Source of the DNA: Saccharopolyspora kobensis
GTDB taxonomy: Bacteria > Actinomycetota > Actinomycetes > Mycobacteriales > Pseudonocardiaceae
Length of the DNA: 64,000 bases
Reading direction: 5' to 3'
NCBI RefSeq assembly: GCF_900108315.1
Contig: NZ_FNVB01000004.1
Location: 744,001 to 808,000, forward strand
The notes under the pieces are model-generated. The model worked only from the letters and a program-made list of their open reading frames with translations. It searched no databases and was not told the origin of the DNA. Shown here piece by piece: positions 53,593-63,363 of this stretch. The first letter of the stretch is position 1, and each line of letters starts with the position of its first letter. A program made the translations under genes and the position numbers.

Positions 53593-54657
53593 ATGCACCA
53601 GGACGAGGCCGACTGGTCCGGCGAGGGCGTCTCGCTGACCGCGCACCAGGACGCGTCCGACCAGGACGTCGAGATGTCGCTGCGTCCGCGCAAGCTCAGC
53701 GAGTTCATCGGCCAGGCGCGGGTGCGCGAGCAGCTGGAGCTGGTGCTGCACGGCGCGCTCAAGCGCGGCGACCAGCCCGACCACGTGCTGTTCTCCGGCC
53801 CGCCGGGGCTGGGCAAGACCAGCCTGTCGATGATCATCGCCACCGAGCTCGGATCGTCGATCCGGGTCACCTCCGGTCCGGCTCTGGAGCGGCCCGGTGA
53901 CCTGGCGGCGATGCTGTCCAACCTCGCCGAGGGCGACGTGCTGTTCATCGACGAGATCCACCGGATCGCCCGGCCCGCCGAGGAGATGCTCTACCTGGCG
54001 ATGGAGGACTACCGGGTGGACATCGTCGTCGGCAAGGGACCGGGAGCCACCAGCATCCCGCTGGAGCTGGCGCCGTTCACGCTGGTCGGGGCCACCACGC
54101 GGTCCGGCGCGCTGACCGGACCGCTGCGCGACCGCTTCGGCTTCACCGCGCACATGGAGTTCTACTCGCCGGAGGAGCTGGAGCTCGTGGTGCGCCGCTC
54201 GGCGGGCATCCTGGGCGTCGACCTGCGCGACGACGGCGCCGTGGAGATCGCCGGCCGCTCGCGCGGCACACCGCGCATCGCCAACCGGCTGCTGCGCCGG
54301 GTCCGCGACTACGCCGAGGTGCGCGCCGACGGCGCGGTGACGCTGGAGGTCGCGCGGGCCGCGCTGGAGGTCTACGACGTCGACGAGCTCGGCCTGGACC
54401 GGCTGGACCGGGCGGTGCTGAGCGCGCTGATCAACTCCTTTCACGGCGGCCCGGTGGGAATCTCCACGCTGGCGGTCGCGGTGGGCGAGGAGTCGAGCAC
54501 CGTGGAGGAGGTCTGCGAGCCGTACCTGGTGCGCGCCGGCCTGCTGGCCCGCACCCCGCGCGGCCGGGTGGCGACCGCGGCCGCCTGGCACCACCTGGGC
54601 CTCACCCCGCCGCAGCACGCGCCGGGGAGCCCGCAGCCGGATCTCTTCGCCGAGTGA
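53593..54657 (+). CDS. ruvB: Holliday junction branch migration ATPase RuvB
   Basis: A 354-residue AAA+ motor. [20 protein letters not shown], Walker [10 protein letters not shown] near residue 75, Walker [31 protein letters not shown] (sensor), and the winged-helix C-terminus. With RuvA it moves Holliday junctions. ATG 53593; a longer upstream gap of 250 bp separates it from ruvA. Confidence 0.5.
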   Translation: MHQDEADWSGEGVSLTAHQDASDQDVEMSLRPRKLSEFIGQARVREQLELVLHGALKRGDQPDHVLFSGPPGLGKTSLSMIIATELGSSIRVTSGPALERPGDLAAMLSNLAEGDVLFIDEIHRIARPAEEMLYLAMEDYRVDIVVGKGPGATSIPLELAPFTLVGATTRSGALTGPLRDRFGFTAHMEFYSPEELELVVRRSAGILGVDLRDDGAVEIAGRSRGTPRIANRLLRRVRDYAEVRADGAVTLEVARAALEVYDVDELGLDRLDRAVLSALINSFHGGPVGISTLAVAVGEESSTVEEVCEPYLVRAGLLARTPRGRVATAAAWHHLGLTPPQHAPGSPQPDLFAE

Positions 54658-55108
54658 CCCAACGGTGACAAAACGCCGATACCGTGTCCGAGGACCCGCC
54701 GCCCGACTCCGCTGGGAGTCGCGGTTGCGGGTGGCGGAACCGCCCGTGCGGGCCCGGGAGCACGACGTCCCGGCCGGGTGCGCGCGGAACCGCGTCGGCG
54801 CGGGGCGTCCAACGGCCCGACCGCCGGAGAACTGAAGACCGAACCTGTTCCAGCGCCGGTGACCGGGGCGCTGATCGGCCTCCGCCGCGTGACGTTATCC
54901 TCCTCACGTCTCGTCCGGTGCCGATCGGACGGGTCGTGCGCGGCACGGCAGGCGCGGACCCGCTCCGGCGGGCTGCGGTGGCCCTCCCGACCCAGTGGGA
55001 GAGCCCGTCGACCCGAGTTGACCTGGCACACTGGGACTTGAACATCCGAACAATTCGGGCGCAGTACTGCGAGGGCTGGGCCCCGAAGCGTCCGCTGAAC
55101 GGAGCACG
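54658..55108. other. ruvB-yajC gap
   Basis: 451 bp. Contains the ruvB terminator (54694-54732), a GCGGTTGCGGGTGGCGGAAC head sequence of the stem repeat family at 54721-54740, and a weak promoter for the yajC group (TTGACC 55018-55023 with AACATC 55041-55046). Otherwise GC-rich without a gene. Confidence 0.5.
54694..54732 (+). terminator. two-tier hairpin after ruvB
   Basis: Outer ACCCGC (54694-54699)/GCGGGT (54727-54732), inner CGACTCC (54704-54710)/GGAGTCG (54715-54721), 4-nt loop GCTG, 36 bp past the ruvB stop codon. Confidence 0.5.
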
Positions 55109-55477
55109 ATGGACCTCAACTCCCTGATTCTCCCGCTGCTGATCGTCCTGCTCGCGGTGCCGCTGTTCCTCCAGGCGCGCAAGCAGAAGCGCGCGATGGC
55201 GGAGCAGCAGAAGCTGCAGAACTCGATCGCCCCCGGCGACCGGGTGATGACCACCTCCGGTGTGTTCGGCACCGTCGTGGCCACCAGCGACGACACCATT
55301 GACCTGGAGCTGGCCCCGGGCATGACCACCACCTGGGTGCGCCAGGCGGTCCGCGAGAAGGTCAACACCGAGAGCGCGCCCGAGGTCGCGGAGGTCAAGG
55401 ACGAGACCCCGGCCGAGCCCGAGACGGAGTCGAAGGCCGAGGTCGCCGCGCCGATCGAGCAGCAGAAGACCAACTGA
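55109..55477 (+). CDS. yajC: preprotein translocase subunit YajC
   Basis: A 122-residue protein with one N-terminal membrane helix (LILPLLIVLLAVPLFLQ) followed by the cytosolic RKQKRAMAEQQKLQNSIAPGDRVMTTSGVFGTVV, the YajC signature, and an acidic, Ala/Glu-rich tail. It associates with SecDF. ATG 55109 follows GAACGGAGCACG. Together with secD and secF it forms the SecDF-YajC complex genes. Confidence 0.5.
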   Translation: MDLNSLILPLLIVLLAVPLFLQARKQKRAMAEQQKLQNSIAPGDRVMTTSGVFGTVVATSDDTIDLELAPGMTTTWVRQAVREKVNTESAPEVAEVKDETPAEPETESKAEVAAPIEQQKTN

Positions 55478-55832
55478 CGAACGGGTGGGAGTCCGCACCG
55501 GGGCCGAGCGCCGGCCCCGCGCGGCGGACGCCGCCCACCAGGTAGCGACGCGGGCACCGGACAGCGGTTCCGGGCCCGCGTCCGTGCGTGATCGCTGATC
55601 GACGCACTGTCGCCACCCGGTGCGGTGACGCCCGCGCCGGGCCTGTCAGACTGACACCGCGGTGTCCCCACCCCTGGCGGGAGGGGCGCCCGAACCACCC
55701 GCGGGTTCTCAGACGTTCTCTCGGGGGACGATCGCTGTCCCGCCGCGAGAGAGCGGCCGAGGTTTCGCCGGGTGCGCGCCTGCGCAACACGACCAGTGCA
55801 CCGCTTCGAGACCGGACAGGAGAACGAACGCC
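55478..55832. other. yajC-secD gap with a leader hairpin
   Basis: 355 bp without gene. A two-tier hairpin is clear: TCTCTCG (55717-55723)/CGAGAGA (55746-55752) around GGGAC/GTCCC. Smaller hairpins occur near 55645 (TGTCA/TGACA) and 55675 (CCCCT/AGGGG). They may shape the secD leader. Confidence 0.5.
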
Positions 55833-57383
55833 GTGGCACCTCCGGCCGGGCAGATCCGCCCAGGGCGTTATCTCGCGATCTTCACCTTGATCGTGGCCGC
55901 GCTGTACTCGCTGGTGTTCTTCACCGGTGACGGCAACCCGTACCCGAAGCTCGGGATCGATCTCCAGGGCGGAACCCGGGTGACGCTCACCGCGCGCACC
56001 CTGGACGGTCAGCCGCCCAGCAACGAGGCCCTCAACCAGGCGCGGCAGATCATCGAGACCCGCGTCAACGGCATGGGCGTCAGCGGTTCCGAGGTCACCC
56101 GCGACGGCAACAACCTGGTCATCACGGTGCCCGGCGAGGGCGGCGAGGAGGCCAAGCAGCTCGGGCAGACCGCGGAGCTGAACTTCCGCAAGGTCACCAG
56201 CGCGCTGCCCGCGCAGACGCCACCCGCGGGCACCACGCCGCAGGCCGCGCACCAGCAGCAGCCCGGTGACCAGCAGCGCGAGATCGACGAGGCCAAGCGC
56301 ACCCGGCAGAGCACCGACCCGAACGTGCAGATGCAGGCGCTGCAGGCGCTGAACTGCTCGGTCGACGACCCGCTGCGCGGCAACGACGACCCGAAGCTGC
56401 CGCTGGTCACCTGCGACCGCGAGGGCGAGTTCAAGTACGTCCTGGAGCCGGTGTTCCTGCCCGGCCGCGAGGTCGCCACCGCCCAGGCGGTGCCGCCGAA
56501 CCAGCAGAACCCGGGCTGGACGGTCTCGCTGGACTTCAAGAGCGAGGGCGCCAAGATCTGGGCCGACTTCACCTCCGCCAACGTCGGCCAGCAGGCCGCG
56601 TTCGTGCTGGACAGCGAGGTGGTCTCGGCACCGACGATCCAGGCCGCGCTGCTCGGCGGCAACGCGCAGATCACCGGCCAGTTCAACCAGCAGAGCGCGA
56701 CCGACCTGGCGGACATCCTCAAGTACGGTTCGCTGCCGCTGGCCTTCGACCAGTCCGAGGCCGAGACGGTCTCCGCGACGCTCGGCGTGGCCTCCCTGGA
56801 GGCCGGCCTGTTCGCCGGTGGCATCGGCCTGCTGCTGGTGGCGGTCTACTGCCTGCTCTACTACCGGCTGCTGGGCATCCTGACGATCCTGTCGCTGGTG
56901 CTCTCCGGCGGCGTGGTCTACGGCGTGCTGGTCCTGCTGGGCCGCTGGGTCGGCTTCACCCTCGACCTGGCCGGTGTCGCCGGTTTCATCATCGCCATCG
57001 GCATCACCGCCGACTCGTTCATCGTGTTCTTCGAACGCCTCAAGGACGAGATCCGCGAAGGCCGCACCTTCCGGTCGTCGGTGCCGCGGGCCTGGACGCG
57101 GGCGCGGCGCACGATCCTGTCCGCCGACGCGGTCAGCTTCCTGGCCGCCGCCGTGCTCTACGTGCTGGCCGTCGGCCAGGTGAAGGGCTTCGCGTTCACC
57201 CTGGGCATGTCCACCGTGCTGGACCTCGTGGTGGTCTTCCTGGTCACCCACCCGCTGGTGGCGCTGGCCTCCAAGAGCAAGTTCCTGTCCAAGCCGTCGG
57301 TCTCCGGCCTGGGAGCGGTGCAGCGCGTCGGTAATCAGAACCGGGCTGCCCGCAAGGCCGCGACCACCGCCAAGGAGGCGTGA
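55833..57383 (+). CDS. secD: protein translocase subunit SecD
   Basis: A 516-residue membrane protein. One helix near residue 15, then [13 protein letters not shown] (the D1 signature), a large periplasmic domain with a Gln-rich linker (near 140-160, [13 protein letters not shown]), and five helices in the C-terminal third with [24 protein letters not shown]-like text. GTG 55833 follows ACAGGAGAACG. Drives late steps of Sec export by proton motive force. Ends next to secF. Confidence 0.5.
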   Translation: [516 protein letters not shown]

Positions 57384-57385
57384 AG

Positions 57386-58555
57386 GTGACGACTCCAGGT
57401 ACCGAAGGCACCCGCCGCCGCGAGAGCGTCTTCCACCGCCTCTACGTCGGGACCGGCGCCTTCGACATCGTCGGCAAGCGCGCCCGGTGGTACGTCTCGC
57501 TGGGACTGCTGGTGCTGGTCTGCATCGGCTCGATCGGCTTCAAGGGCTTCAACCTCGGCATCGACTTCGAGGGCGGCACGAAGCTGCAGATGCCCGCGGT
57601 CGGCGCGCAGGGCCCGATCAGCGACAGCCAGGTGCAGGACGCGTTCCGGGAAGCGGTGGGGCGCCCGGCGGAGACGGTGCAGGTCGTCGGCACCGGCGCC
57701 AACCAGACCATCCAGATCCGCACCGAGGCGCTCGACGTCGAAGAGGTCGGCGCGGTCAAGCAGACGCTGTTCACCCAGCTGCAGCCGCTGGACGCCCAGG
57801 GGCGGCCGAGCGAGCAGGTGATCAGCGACAGCGCCGTCAGCGGCACCTGGGGCGGTGAGATCACCCAGCAGGCGCTGATCGCGCTCGGCGTGTTCCTGGT
57901 GCTGGTCACCGTGTTCCTGGCGTTCTACTTCGAGAAGTGGATGGCGGTGGCGGCGCTGGTCGCGCTGCTGCACGACGTCGTGGTGACCGCGGGCGTCTAC
58001 TCGCTGATCGGCTTCGAGGTCACGCCCAGCACGGTGATCGGCCTGCTGACCATCCTCGGTTTCTCGCTCTACGACACCGTGGTGGTCTTCGACAAGGTCA
58101 AGGAGAACACCCGCGGTCTGCTCGGGCTGACCCGCCGCACCTACCCGGAGGCGGCGAACCTGGCGGTCAACCAGACGCTGATGCGCTCCATCAACACCTC
58201 GGTCATCGCGCTGCTGCCGGTGGCCGGGCTGCTGGTGGTCGGCGCGGGCATGCTCGGCGTCGGCATGCTGCGCGACCTGGCGCTGGTCCAGCTGATCGGC
58301 ATGACCGCCGGTGTCATCTCGTCGATCTTCCTGGCCACGCCGCTGCTGGTGGACCTCAAGATGCGCGAGTCGAAGTACCGCGAGCACGAGGTCAAGGTTC
58401 AGCAGCGCCGCGAGCGCGCCGCCGCCAAGGCCGCGGGCGAGGACGTGCCGGAGGAAGCGCCGAAGCAGGCCGTCTCCGCCGGTGCGGGCACGTCGCGGCG
58501 GCCGAGCCGCCCGGCGGGCAAGTCCGGTCGTCCCTCCGGGAAGCGGCGCCGATGA
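57386..58555 (+). CDS. secF: protein translocase subunit SecF
   Basis: A 389-residue membrane protein partner of SecD. FNLGIDFEGGTKLQMP, TILGFSLYDTVVVFDKVKENTR and LMRSINTSVIALLPV are SecF signatures. GTG 57386 is preferred over GTG 57380 because GGAGG lies at proper distance. The C-terminal tail is basic and Pro/Ala-rich. The apt start overlaps its stop codon. Confidence 0.5.
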   Translation: MTTPGTEGTRRRESVFHRLYVGTGAFDIVGKRARWYVSLGLLVLVCIGSIGFKGFNLGIDFEGGTKLQMPAVGAQGPISDSQVQDAFREAVGRPAETVQVVGTGANQTIQIRTEALDVEEVGAVKQTLFTQLQPLDAQGRPSEQVISDSAVSGTWGGEITQQALIALGVFLVLVTVFLAFYFEKWMAVAALVALLHDVVVTAGVYSLIGFEVTPSTVIGLLTILGFSLYDTVVVFDKVKENTRGLLGLTRRTYPEAANLAVNQTLMRSINTSVIALLPVAGLLVVGAGMLGVGMLRDLALVQLIGMTAGVISSIFLATPLLVDLKMRESKYREHEVKVQQRRERAAAKAAGEDVPEEAPKQAVSAGAGTSRRPSRPAGKSGRPSGKRRR

Positions 58556-59106
58556 CCGAGCAGGTGGCGGTCCAGGTCACCGACGAGTCCGACCTGGACC
58601 TGCGGCGCGCTGCCGCGCTGATCCGCGAGGTGCCCGACTTCCCGGAGCCGGGCGTGCTGTTCCGCGACATCAGCCCGATGCTGGCCGACGGCGCCGGGCT
58701 GCGGGCCGTGGTCTCGGCGCTGGGCCGGGACTGCGAGTTCGACGTGGTCGCCGGGGTGGAGGCGCGCGGGTTCCTGGTGGGCGCGGCGGTCGCGCAGGCC
58801 TTCGGCACCGGCGTGATCGGGCTGCGCAAGCCCGGCAAGCTGCCGGTCGTCGCCGATCGCGTCGACTACGAGCTGGAGTACGGCCGGGCCACCCTGGAAC
58901 TGCCCGCGGACACGCTCCGGTCGGGGCAGCGCGTGCTGATCGTGGACGACGTGCTCGCCACCGGCGGCACGCTCGGCGCGGCCTGCCGGCTGGTGCGGCA
59001 GGCGGGTGCGGAGGTCGCGGCCGCGGCGGTGGTGCTGGAGCTCACCGCGCTGGAGGGCCGCGACAAGCTCATGGGTGAGGAAGTCCGGGCGCTGCTCCAG
59101 GCCTGA
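58552..59106 (+). CDS. apt: adenine phosphoribosyltransferase
   Basis: A 184-residue enzyme of purine salvage that makes AMP from adenine and PRPP. VPDFPEPGVLFRDISPML, GVEARGFLVGAAVA, GLRKPGKLP and the PRPP motif VLIVDDVLATGGTL are all present. ATG 58552 overlaps the secF stop (ATGA). The secD-secF-apt-rel order is conserved in actinobacteria. Confidence 0.5.
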   Translation: MTEQVAVQVTDESDLDLRRAAALIREVPDFPEPGVLFRDISPMLADGAGLRAVVSALGRDCEFDVVAGVEARGFLVGAAVAQAFGTGVIGLRKPGKLPVVADRVDYELEYGRATLELPADTLRSGQRVLIVDDVLATGGTLGAACRLVRQAGAEVAAAAVVLELTALEGRDKLMGEEVRALLQA

Positions 59107-59183
59107 CCCGACACCCGAGGCGGTGGTGGGCTCGCGGCTCCGCGGGCGATCCGACGCGCCGGGGCCCCCGGAAAACGCATGTT

Positions 59184-59203
59184 GATCACCTGGTTCGGTG
59201 ATC
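59184..59203. promoter_or_regulatory. inverted repeat upstream of rel
   Basis: GATCACC (59184-59190)/GGTGATC (59197-59203), 6-nt loop, in the 251-bp gap between apt and rel. A small operator or hairpin; unassigned. Confidence 0.5.
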
Positions 59204-59357
59204 GGTCGGGGTGAAGTCGCCCGGTCGATCGACTGCACCAGGTGACCGCTGGGCGTATCACAACCGCACCAGGGAAGGTGCGTAGCCCCGATGGCGTTAT
59301 TCTCAGTGTCCGGGTCCCCGGACCTGGGAATGCAACACCTGATCCCGGGAGCGTGCG

Positions 59358-61676
59358 GTGAGCCAACACGTCGATTCTCCTGCGTCGGCAGCCGAGCCGG
59401 TTGCCGAGCCGCGACCGGCGTCGGCCACCCGCCGCGTCCGCGCCAGGCTGGCGCGGAAGATCACCGCGCAGCGCGCCGCCCAGGTCAAGCAGGTGCTGGA
59501 ACCGCTGGCCACCGTGCACCGCGAGCTGCACCCGCAGGCCGACCTCGCGCTGCTGCAGCGGGCCTACGACGTGGCCGAGGCCAAGCACCGCACCCAGAAG
59601 CGCAAGTCCGGCGACCCGTACATCACCCACCCGCTGGCGGTCGCCACCATCCTCGCCGAGCTGGGCATGGACACCACCACGCTGGTGGCTGGCCTGCTGC
59701 ACGACACCGTCGAGGACACCGACTACTCGCTGGACAAGCTCGCCGCCGACTTCGGCGACGAGGTCGCGCACCTGGTGGACGGCGTCACCAAGCTGGACAA
59801 GGTCAAGCTGGGCGCGGCGGCGGAGGCCGAGACGATCCGCAAGATGATCATCGCGATGGCCCGCGACCCGCGGGTGCTGGTGATCAAGCTGTCCGACCGC
59901 CTGCACAACATGCGCACCATGCGCTTCCTGCCGCCGGAGAAGCAGGCCCGCAAGGCCCGCGAGACCCTCGAGGTGCTGGCCCCGCTGGCGCACCGGCTGG
60001 GCATGGCGACGATCAAGTGGGAGCTGGAGGACCTGGCCTTCGCCATCCTGCAGCCGAAGAAGTACGACGAGATCGTGCGCCTGGTCGCCAACCGCGCGCC
60101 GTCCCGCGACACCTACCTGCGCACCGTGATCGACGAGCTGTCGCACCAGCTCGACACCGCCCGGTTGGCCGCGAAGGTCGAGGGCCGCCCGAAGCACTAC
60201 TACTCGATCCACCAGAAGATGATCGTGCGAGGCCGCGACTTCGACGACATCCACGACCTGGTGGGCGTGCGGATACTGGTCGACGAGGTCCGCGACTGCT
60301 ACGCGGCGATGGGCGTGGTGCACGCGCTCTGGCAGCCGATGCCGGGCCGGTTCAAGGACTACATCGCCCAGCCCCGCTTCGGCGTGTACCAGTCGCTGCA
60401 CACCACGGTCATCGGCCCCGAGGGCAAACCGCTGGAGGTGCAGATCCGCACCCACGAGATGCACCGCACCGCCGAGTACGGCATCGCGGCGCACTGGCGG
60501 TACAAGGAGGCCAAGGGCCGCAACGGCAGCGGCGGGCAGGCGGCCGTCGAGGTCGACGAGATGGCGTGGATGCGGCAGCTGCTCGACTGGCAGCGGGAGG
60601 CCGCCGATCCGGGCGAGTTCCTGGAGTCGCTGCGCTACGACCTGGCGACCAGGGAGATCTTCGTCTTCACGCCGAAGGGCGACGTGATCACGTTGCCGTC
60701 GGGGTCGACGCCGGTGGACTTCGCCTACGCGGTGCACACCGAGGTCGGGCACCGCTGCATCGGCGCGCGCGTCAACGGCCGGCTGGTGGCCCTGGAGCGC
60801 AAGCTGGAGAACGGCGAGGTCGTCGAGATCTTCACCTCCAAGGCGGAGGGCTCGGGCCCGAGCCGGGACTGGCTGTCGTTCGTGGCCTCGCCGCGGGCCA
60901 AGGCCAAGATCAAGCAGTGGTTCGCCAAGGAGCGCCGGGAAGAGGCGATCGAATCCGGCAAGGAGCTGATCGCCAAGGAGATCCGCCGCCTCGGCCTGCC
61001 GGTCCAGCGCCTGGTCTCCGCGGAGACCCTCGGCGCGGTGGCCCGCGAACTGCACTACGTCGACGTCACGGCGCTGTACGCGGCGGTGGGGGAGAAGCAG
61101 CTCTCCGCGCAGCACCTGGTGCAGCGGCTGGTGCAGTTCATCGGTGGGCCGGAGCAGGCCGCGGACGAGATCGCGGAGCGGTCGACGCCGTCGACGCTGC
61201 GCGGCAAGCGACGCAGCAGCGGTGACTCGGGCGTGGTGGTCAAGGACGCCGGCGACGTGTGGGCGAAGCTGGCCCGCTGCTGCACGCCGGTGCCCGGCGA
61301 CGAGATCCTGGGCTTCGTGACCCGCGGTGGCTGGGTCAGCGTGCACCGCACGGACTGCACCAACGCCGACGACCTGCGCCGGACGCCGGAGCGGCTGGTC
61401 GACGTGTACTGGGCGCCGTCGGCGTCCTCGGTGTTCCTGGTGGCGATCCAGGTGGAGGCCCTGGACCGGCACCGGCTGCTCTCCGACGTCACCAAGGTGC
61501 TGGCCGACGAGCGCGTGAACATCCTGTCGGCCTCGGTGACGACTTCGAAGGACCGGGTCGCGGTCAGCCGCTTCTCGTTCGAGATGGGCGACCCGAAGCA
61601 CCTGGGCCACGTCCTCAAAGCGGTCCGCAACATCGAAGGCGTCTACGACGTCTACCGCGTCACCTCCGCCGCCTGA
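59358..61676 (+). CDS. rel: bifunctional (p)ppGpp synthetase/hydrolase Rel
   Basis: A 772-residue stringent-response enzyme. HD hydrolase domain with [17 protein letters not shown]; synthetase domain with RYQSLHTTV-type motif [30 protein letters not shown] ([30 protein letters not shown]); zinc-finger region [19 protein letters not shown] domain at the C-terminus. Both catalytic centres look intact, so it should make and degrade (p)ppGpp. GTG 59358 follows GGGAGCGTGCG. Confidence 0.5.
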   Translation: MSQHVDSPASAAEPVAEPRPASATRRVRARLARKITAQRAAQVKQVLEPLATVHRELHPQADLALLQRAYDVAEAKHRTQKRKSGDPYITHPLAVATILAELGMDTTTLVAGLLHDTVEDTDYSLDKLAADFGDEVAHLVDGVTKLDKVKLGAAAEAETIRKMIIAMARDPRVLVIKLSDRLHNMRTMRFLPPEKQARKARETLEVLAPLAHRLGMATIKWELEDLAFAILQPKKYDEIVRLVANRAPSRDTYLRTVIDELSHQLDTARLAAKVEGRPKHYYSIHQKMIVRGRDFDDIHDLVGVRILVDEVRDCYAAMGVVHALWQPMPGRFKDYIAQPRFGVYQSLHTTVIGPEGKPLEVQIRTHEMHRTAEYGIAAHWRYKEAKGRNGSGGQAAVEVDEMAWMRQLLDWQREAADPGEFLESLRYDLATREIFVFTPKGDVITLPSGSTPVDFAYAVHTEVGHRCIGARVNGRLVALERKLENGEVVEIFTSKAEGSGPSRDWLSFVASPRAKAKIKQWFAKERREEAIESGKELIAKEIRRLGLPVQRLVSAETLGAVARELHYVDVTALYAAVGEKQLSAQHLVQRLVQFIGGPEQAADEIAERSTPSTLRGKRRSSGDSGVVVKDAGDVWAKLARCCTPVPGDEILGFVTRGGWVSVHRTDCTNADDLRRTPERLVDVYWAPSASSVFLVAIQVEALDRHRLLSDVTKVLADERVNILSASVTTSKDRVAVSRFSFEMGDPKHLGHVLKAVRNIEGVYDVYRVTSAA

Positions 61677-61768
61677 TCGGGCGGGTTCAGGAGACATCCG
61701 CAGAGCGGAACGCACTGGGCCGTTCGGGGGGATTCTTCCGAAATGTTCGGTTTTCTGTGCAAGTGACC

Positions 61769-61830
61769 TTGACGTCCTGGAGCCGTCCTCCATAATGATC
61801 TTGATCTTCGATCTTACTTTGGACGATCTT
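61769..61830 (+). promoter_or_regulatory. promoter with GATCTT repeats, secreted-protein gene
   Basis: TTGACG (61769-61774), 18-bp spacer, TAATGA (61793-61798). GATCTT occurs four times just downstream, at 61797, 61803, 61810 and 61825. They lie in the presumed leader before GGAGG (61838-61842). Confidence 0.5.
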
Positions 61831-61852
61831 GGTTCCTGGAGGATGCTCGAGA

Positions 61853-62197
61853 ATGAAGCCTGGGGTGTTTCGTGCTGCCGTCCTGACGCTGGGATTGGCC
61901 GCGGCAACCGCGACTGTCGCACCGGCGGCGATTGCCGAATCTGGCACTGGTTCTGCAAAAGCCGATGTTGAAGTCATGCAGCCGACCTGCTCCAAGCATG
62001 TGTGGAATGGTGGTGGGGGTGTCGTCTGCAGTGACGGTACCTATCGAGCGTACATTCGTTGCACGTTCGTCGGCCCGCCGCTGACCAGGAAATGGGTCTA
62101 CGGCGAAACGGTCAGGCAAAACGAGATGTCCGCCGCCTACTGCCCGAACGGCTATGTGGTGCACGGACTGGATGACATCGACGTCGACTTCCTGTGA
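61853..62197 (+). CDS. secreted Cys-containing protein, unknown function
   Basis: A 114-residue exported protein. Basic start, hydrophobic core (VLTLGLAAATATVAPAAIA), and an AIA-ES signal peptidase site near residue 29. The mature part (about 85 residues) has four Cys (PTCSK, VVCSD, YIRCTF, AAYCPN), likely two disulfides. ATG 61853 behind GGAGG. The base composition is lower in G+C than the neighbours, which may mark acquisition. It resembles no family I can name; it splits the usual rel-cyclophilin junction. Confidence 0.5.
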   Translation: MKPGVFRAAVLTLGLAAATATVAPAAIAESGTGSAKADVEVMQPTCSKHVWNGGGGVVCSDGTYRAYIRCTFVGPPLTRKWVYGETVRQNEMSAAYCPNGYVVHGLDDIDVDFL

Positions 62198-62243
62198 ATC
62201 ACTGGTCGTGGTGACTGGCTGGTCTTCTTTTTTGGCTTGACAA

Positions 62244-62288
62244 CATGAAAGCGGTCCTCGCATTCACATTGCGGGGACCGCTCTCATG
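62244..62288. terminator. bidirectional terminator hairpin
   Basis: 19-bp stem with two mismatches (62244-62262 and 62270-62288), 7-nt loop, between the secreted-protein gene and the cyclophilin gene, which converge on it. A TTCTTTTTTGG tract precedes the hairpin. Confidence 0.5.
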
Positions 62289-62298
62289 CTTCACACGA

Positions 62299-63132
62299 TC
62301 ATGCGTTCGCGGATGCCCGCTCGATCTTCACCGGGATGTTGGGGCTCCCGTCCCCTTCACCGTTGACGGGCGTGACCCCGGCGGCGGCGACCTTGTCGAG
62401 CACGGACAGGCCTTCCTCGCCGACGGTGCCGAAGACCGTGTACTCAGGTGGCAGGTAGGAATCCTGGTAGACCATGAAGAACTGGCTGCCACCGCTGTTC
62501 GGCATGCTGGACTTGGCCATCGCCAGAGTGCCGCGCGGGTAGACCGTCGCACCACCTCGGTCGTAGGGGCTGGGCGCAGGCTTGAGATCAGCCGGGGGCT
62601 CATCCTTGATGGAGTAGCCCGGGCCACCACTGCCGGTGCCGGTTGGGTCGCCGCACTGCAACACCTTCAGGCCTTCGCCGGTGGTCAGGCGGTGGCATTC
62701 GGTGCCGTCGAAGTACTTCGCCTGCACGAGGTGTTCGAAGCTCTGCACAGTGCACGGGGCCTTGGACCGGTCCAGCGTCATCGGGATGGCACCCTCGCTG
62801 GTCTGGAACGTGACGTTCTCGACGCCTTCGGCCGGGGTCGGTTCCGGATCTGGTGGAGCTCCAACCGGCTTCGCGGCCGGTTCGCCTGCTGTCGGCGCGT
62901 ACGCGCACGGACCTGGCGTTGCGCCCGGCTGCGCCTGCGGCGGCGTCTCCGGCTGGGCGGTGTCGTCGCTGGTGCGGGTGAAGTAGAAGACGCCCACCAC
63001 GACCGCGATGACCACGACGATCGTCGCGCCGATGGTGATCGTCCGGCGTCGCTTGGCCTGCACCGCCCTCCGCTCCAGCTGGCGTTCGAGCTTCCGCTTG
63101 GCCGCCTGGCGACGTTGCTCGTTGCTGGGCAC
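62299..63132 (-). CDS. membrane-anchored cyclophilin-type peptidyl-prolyl isomerase
   Basis: A 277-residue protein with a basic cytosolic N-terminus (KRKLERQLERRAVQAKRRR), one membrane helix (TIGATIVVVIAVVVGVFYF), a Pro/Ala-rich linker, then a cyclophilin domain from about 105: VQSFEHLVQAKYFDGTECHRLT, SGGSQFFMVYQDS and YTVFGTVGEEG. It probably helps fold exported proteins at the outer face of the membrane. GTG 63132. Oriented opposite to the rel gene, unlike the mycobacterial order. Confidence 0.5.
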   Translation of the reverse strand: MPSNEQRRQAAKRKLERQLERRAVQAKRRRTITIGATIVVVIAVVVGVFYFTRTSDDTAQPETPPQAQPGATPGPCAYAPTAGEPAAKPVGAPPDPEPTPAEGVENVTFQTSEGAIPMTLDRSKAPCTVQSFEHLVQAKYFDGTECHRLTTGEGLKVLQCGDPTGTGSGGPGYSIKDEPPADLKPAPSPYDRGGATVYPRGTLAMAKSSMPNSGGSQFFMVYQDSYLPPEYTVFGTVGEEGLSVLDKVAAAGVTPVNGEGDGSPNIPVKIERASANA

Positions 63133-63363
63133 CTGCTCCCTCCCCGGATTCGGTGAACATGATGTTGTGCGGGGAGTTTATGGGGTGCCCCTGCGACACT
63201 TCCTGAGAGCCCGGCGGCGGATCGCTCAGGTTCGGGCGCGACCGCACCGCCGGTCTCGGCTGAGCGCCGCACGGCACGCGGGAGGAGTGCGCGGGCGGGA
63301 CGATAATCTGGGGGTCAGCCGACCCGCGCCGTCGGGTGTCGCCGCAACGAAAGGTCGCTCTCC

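Noticed and set aside
58866-61958. 1030-codon open frame on the minus strand
   Set aside because: Antisense to apt and rel; composition is typical of a high-GC shadow frame.
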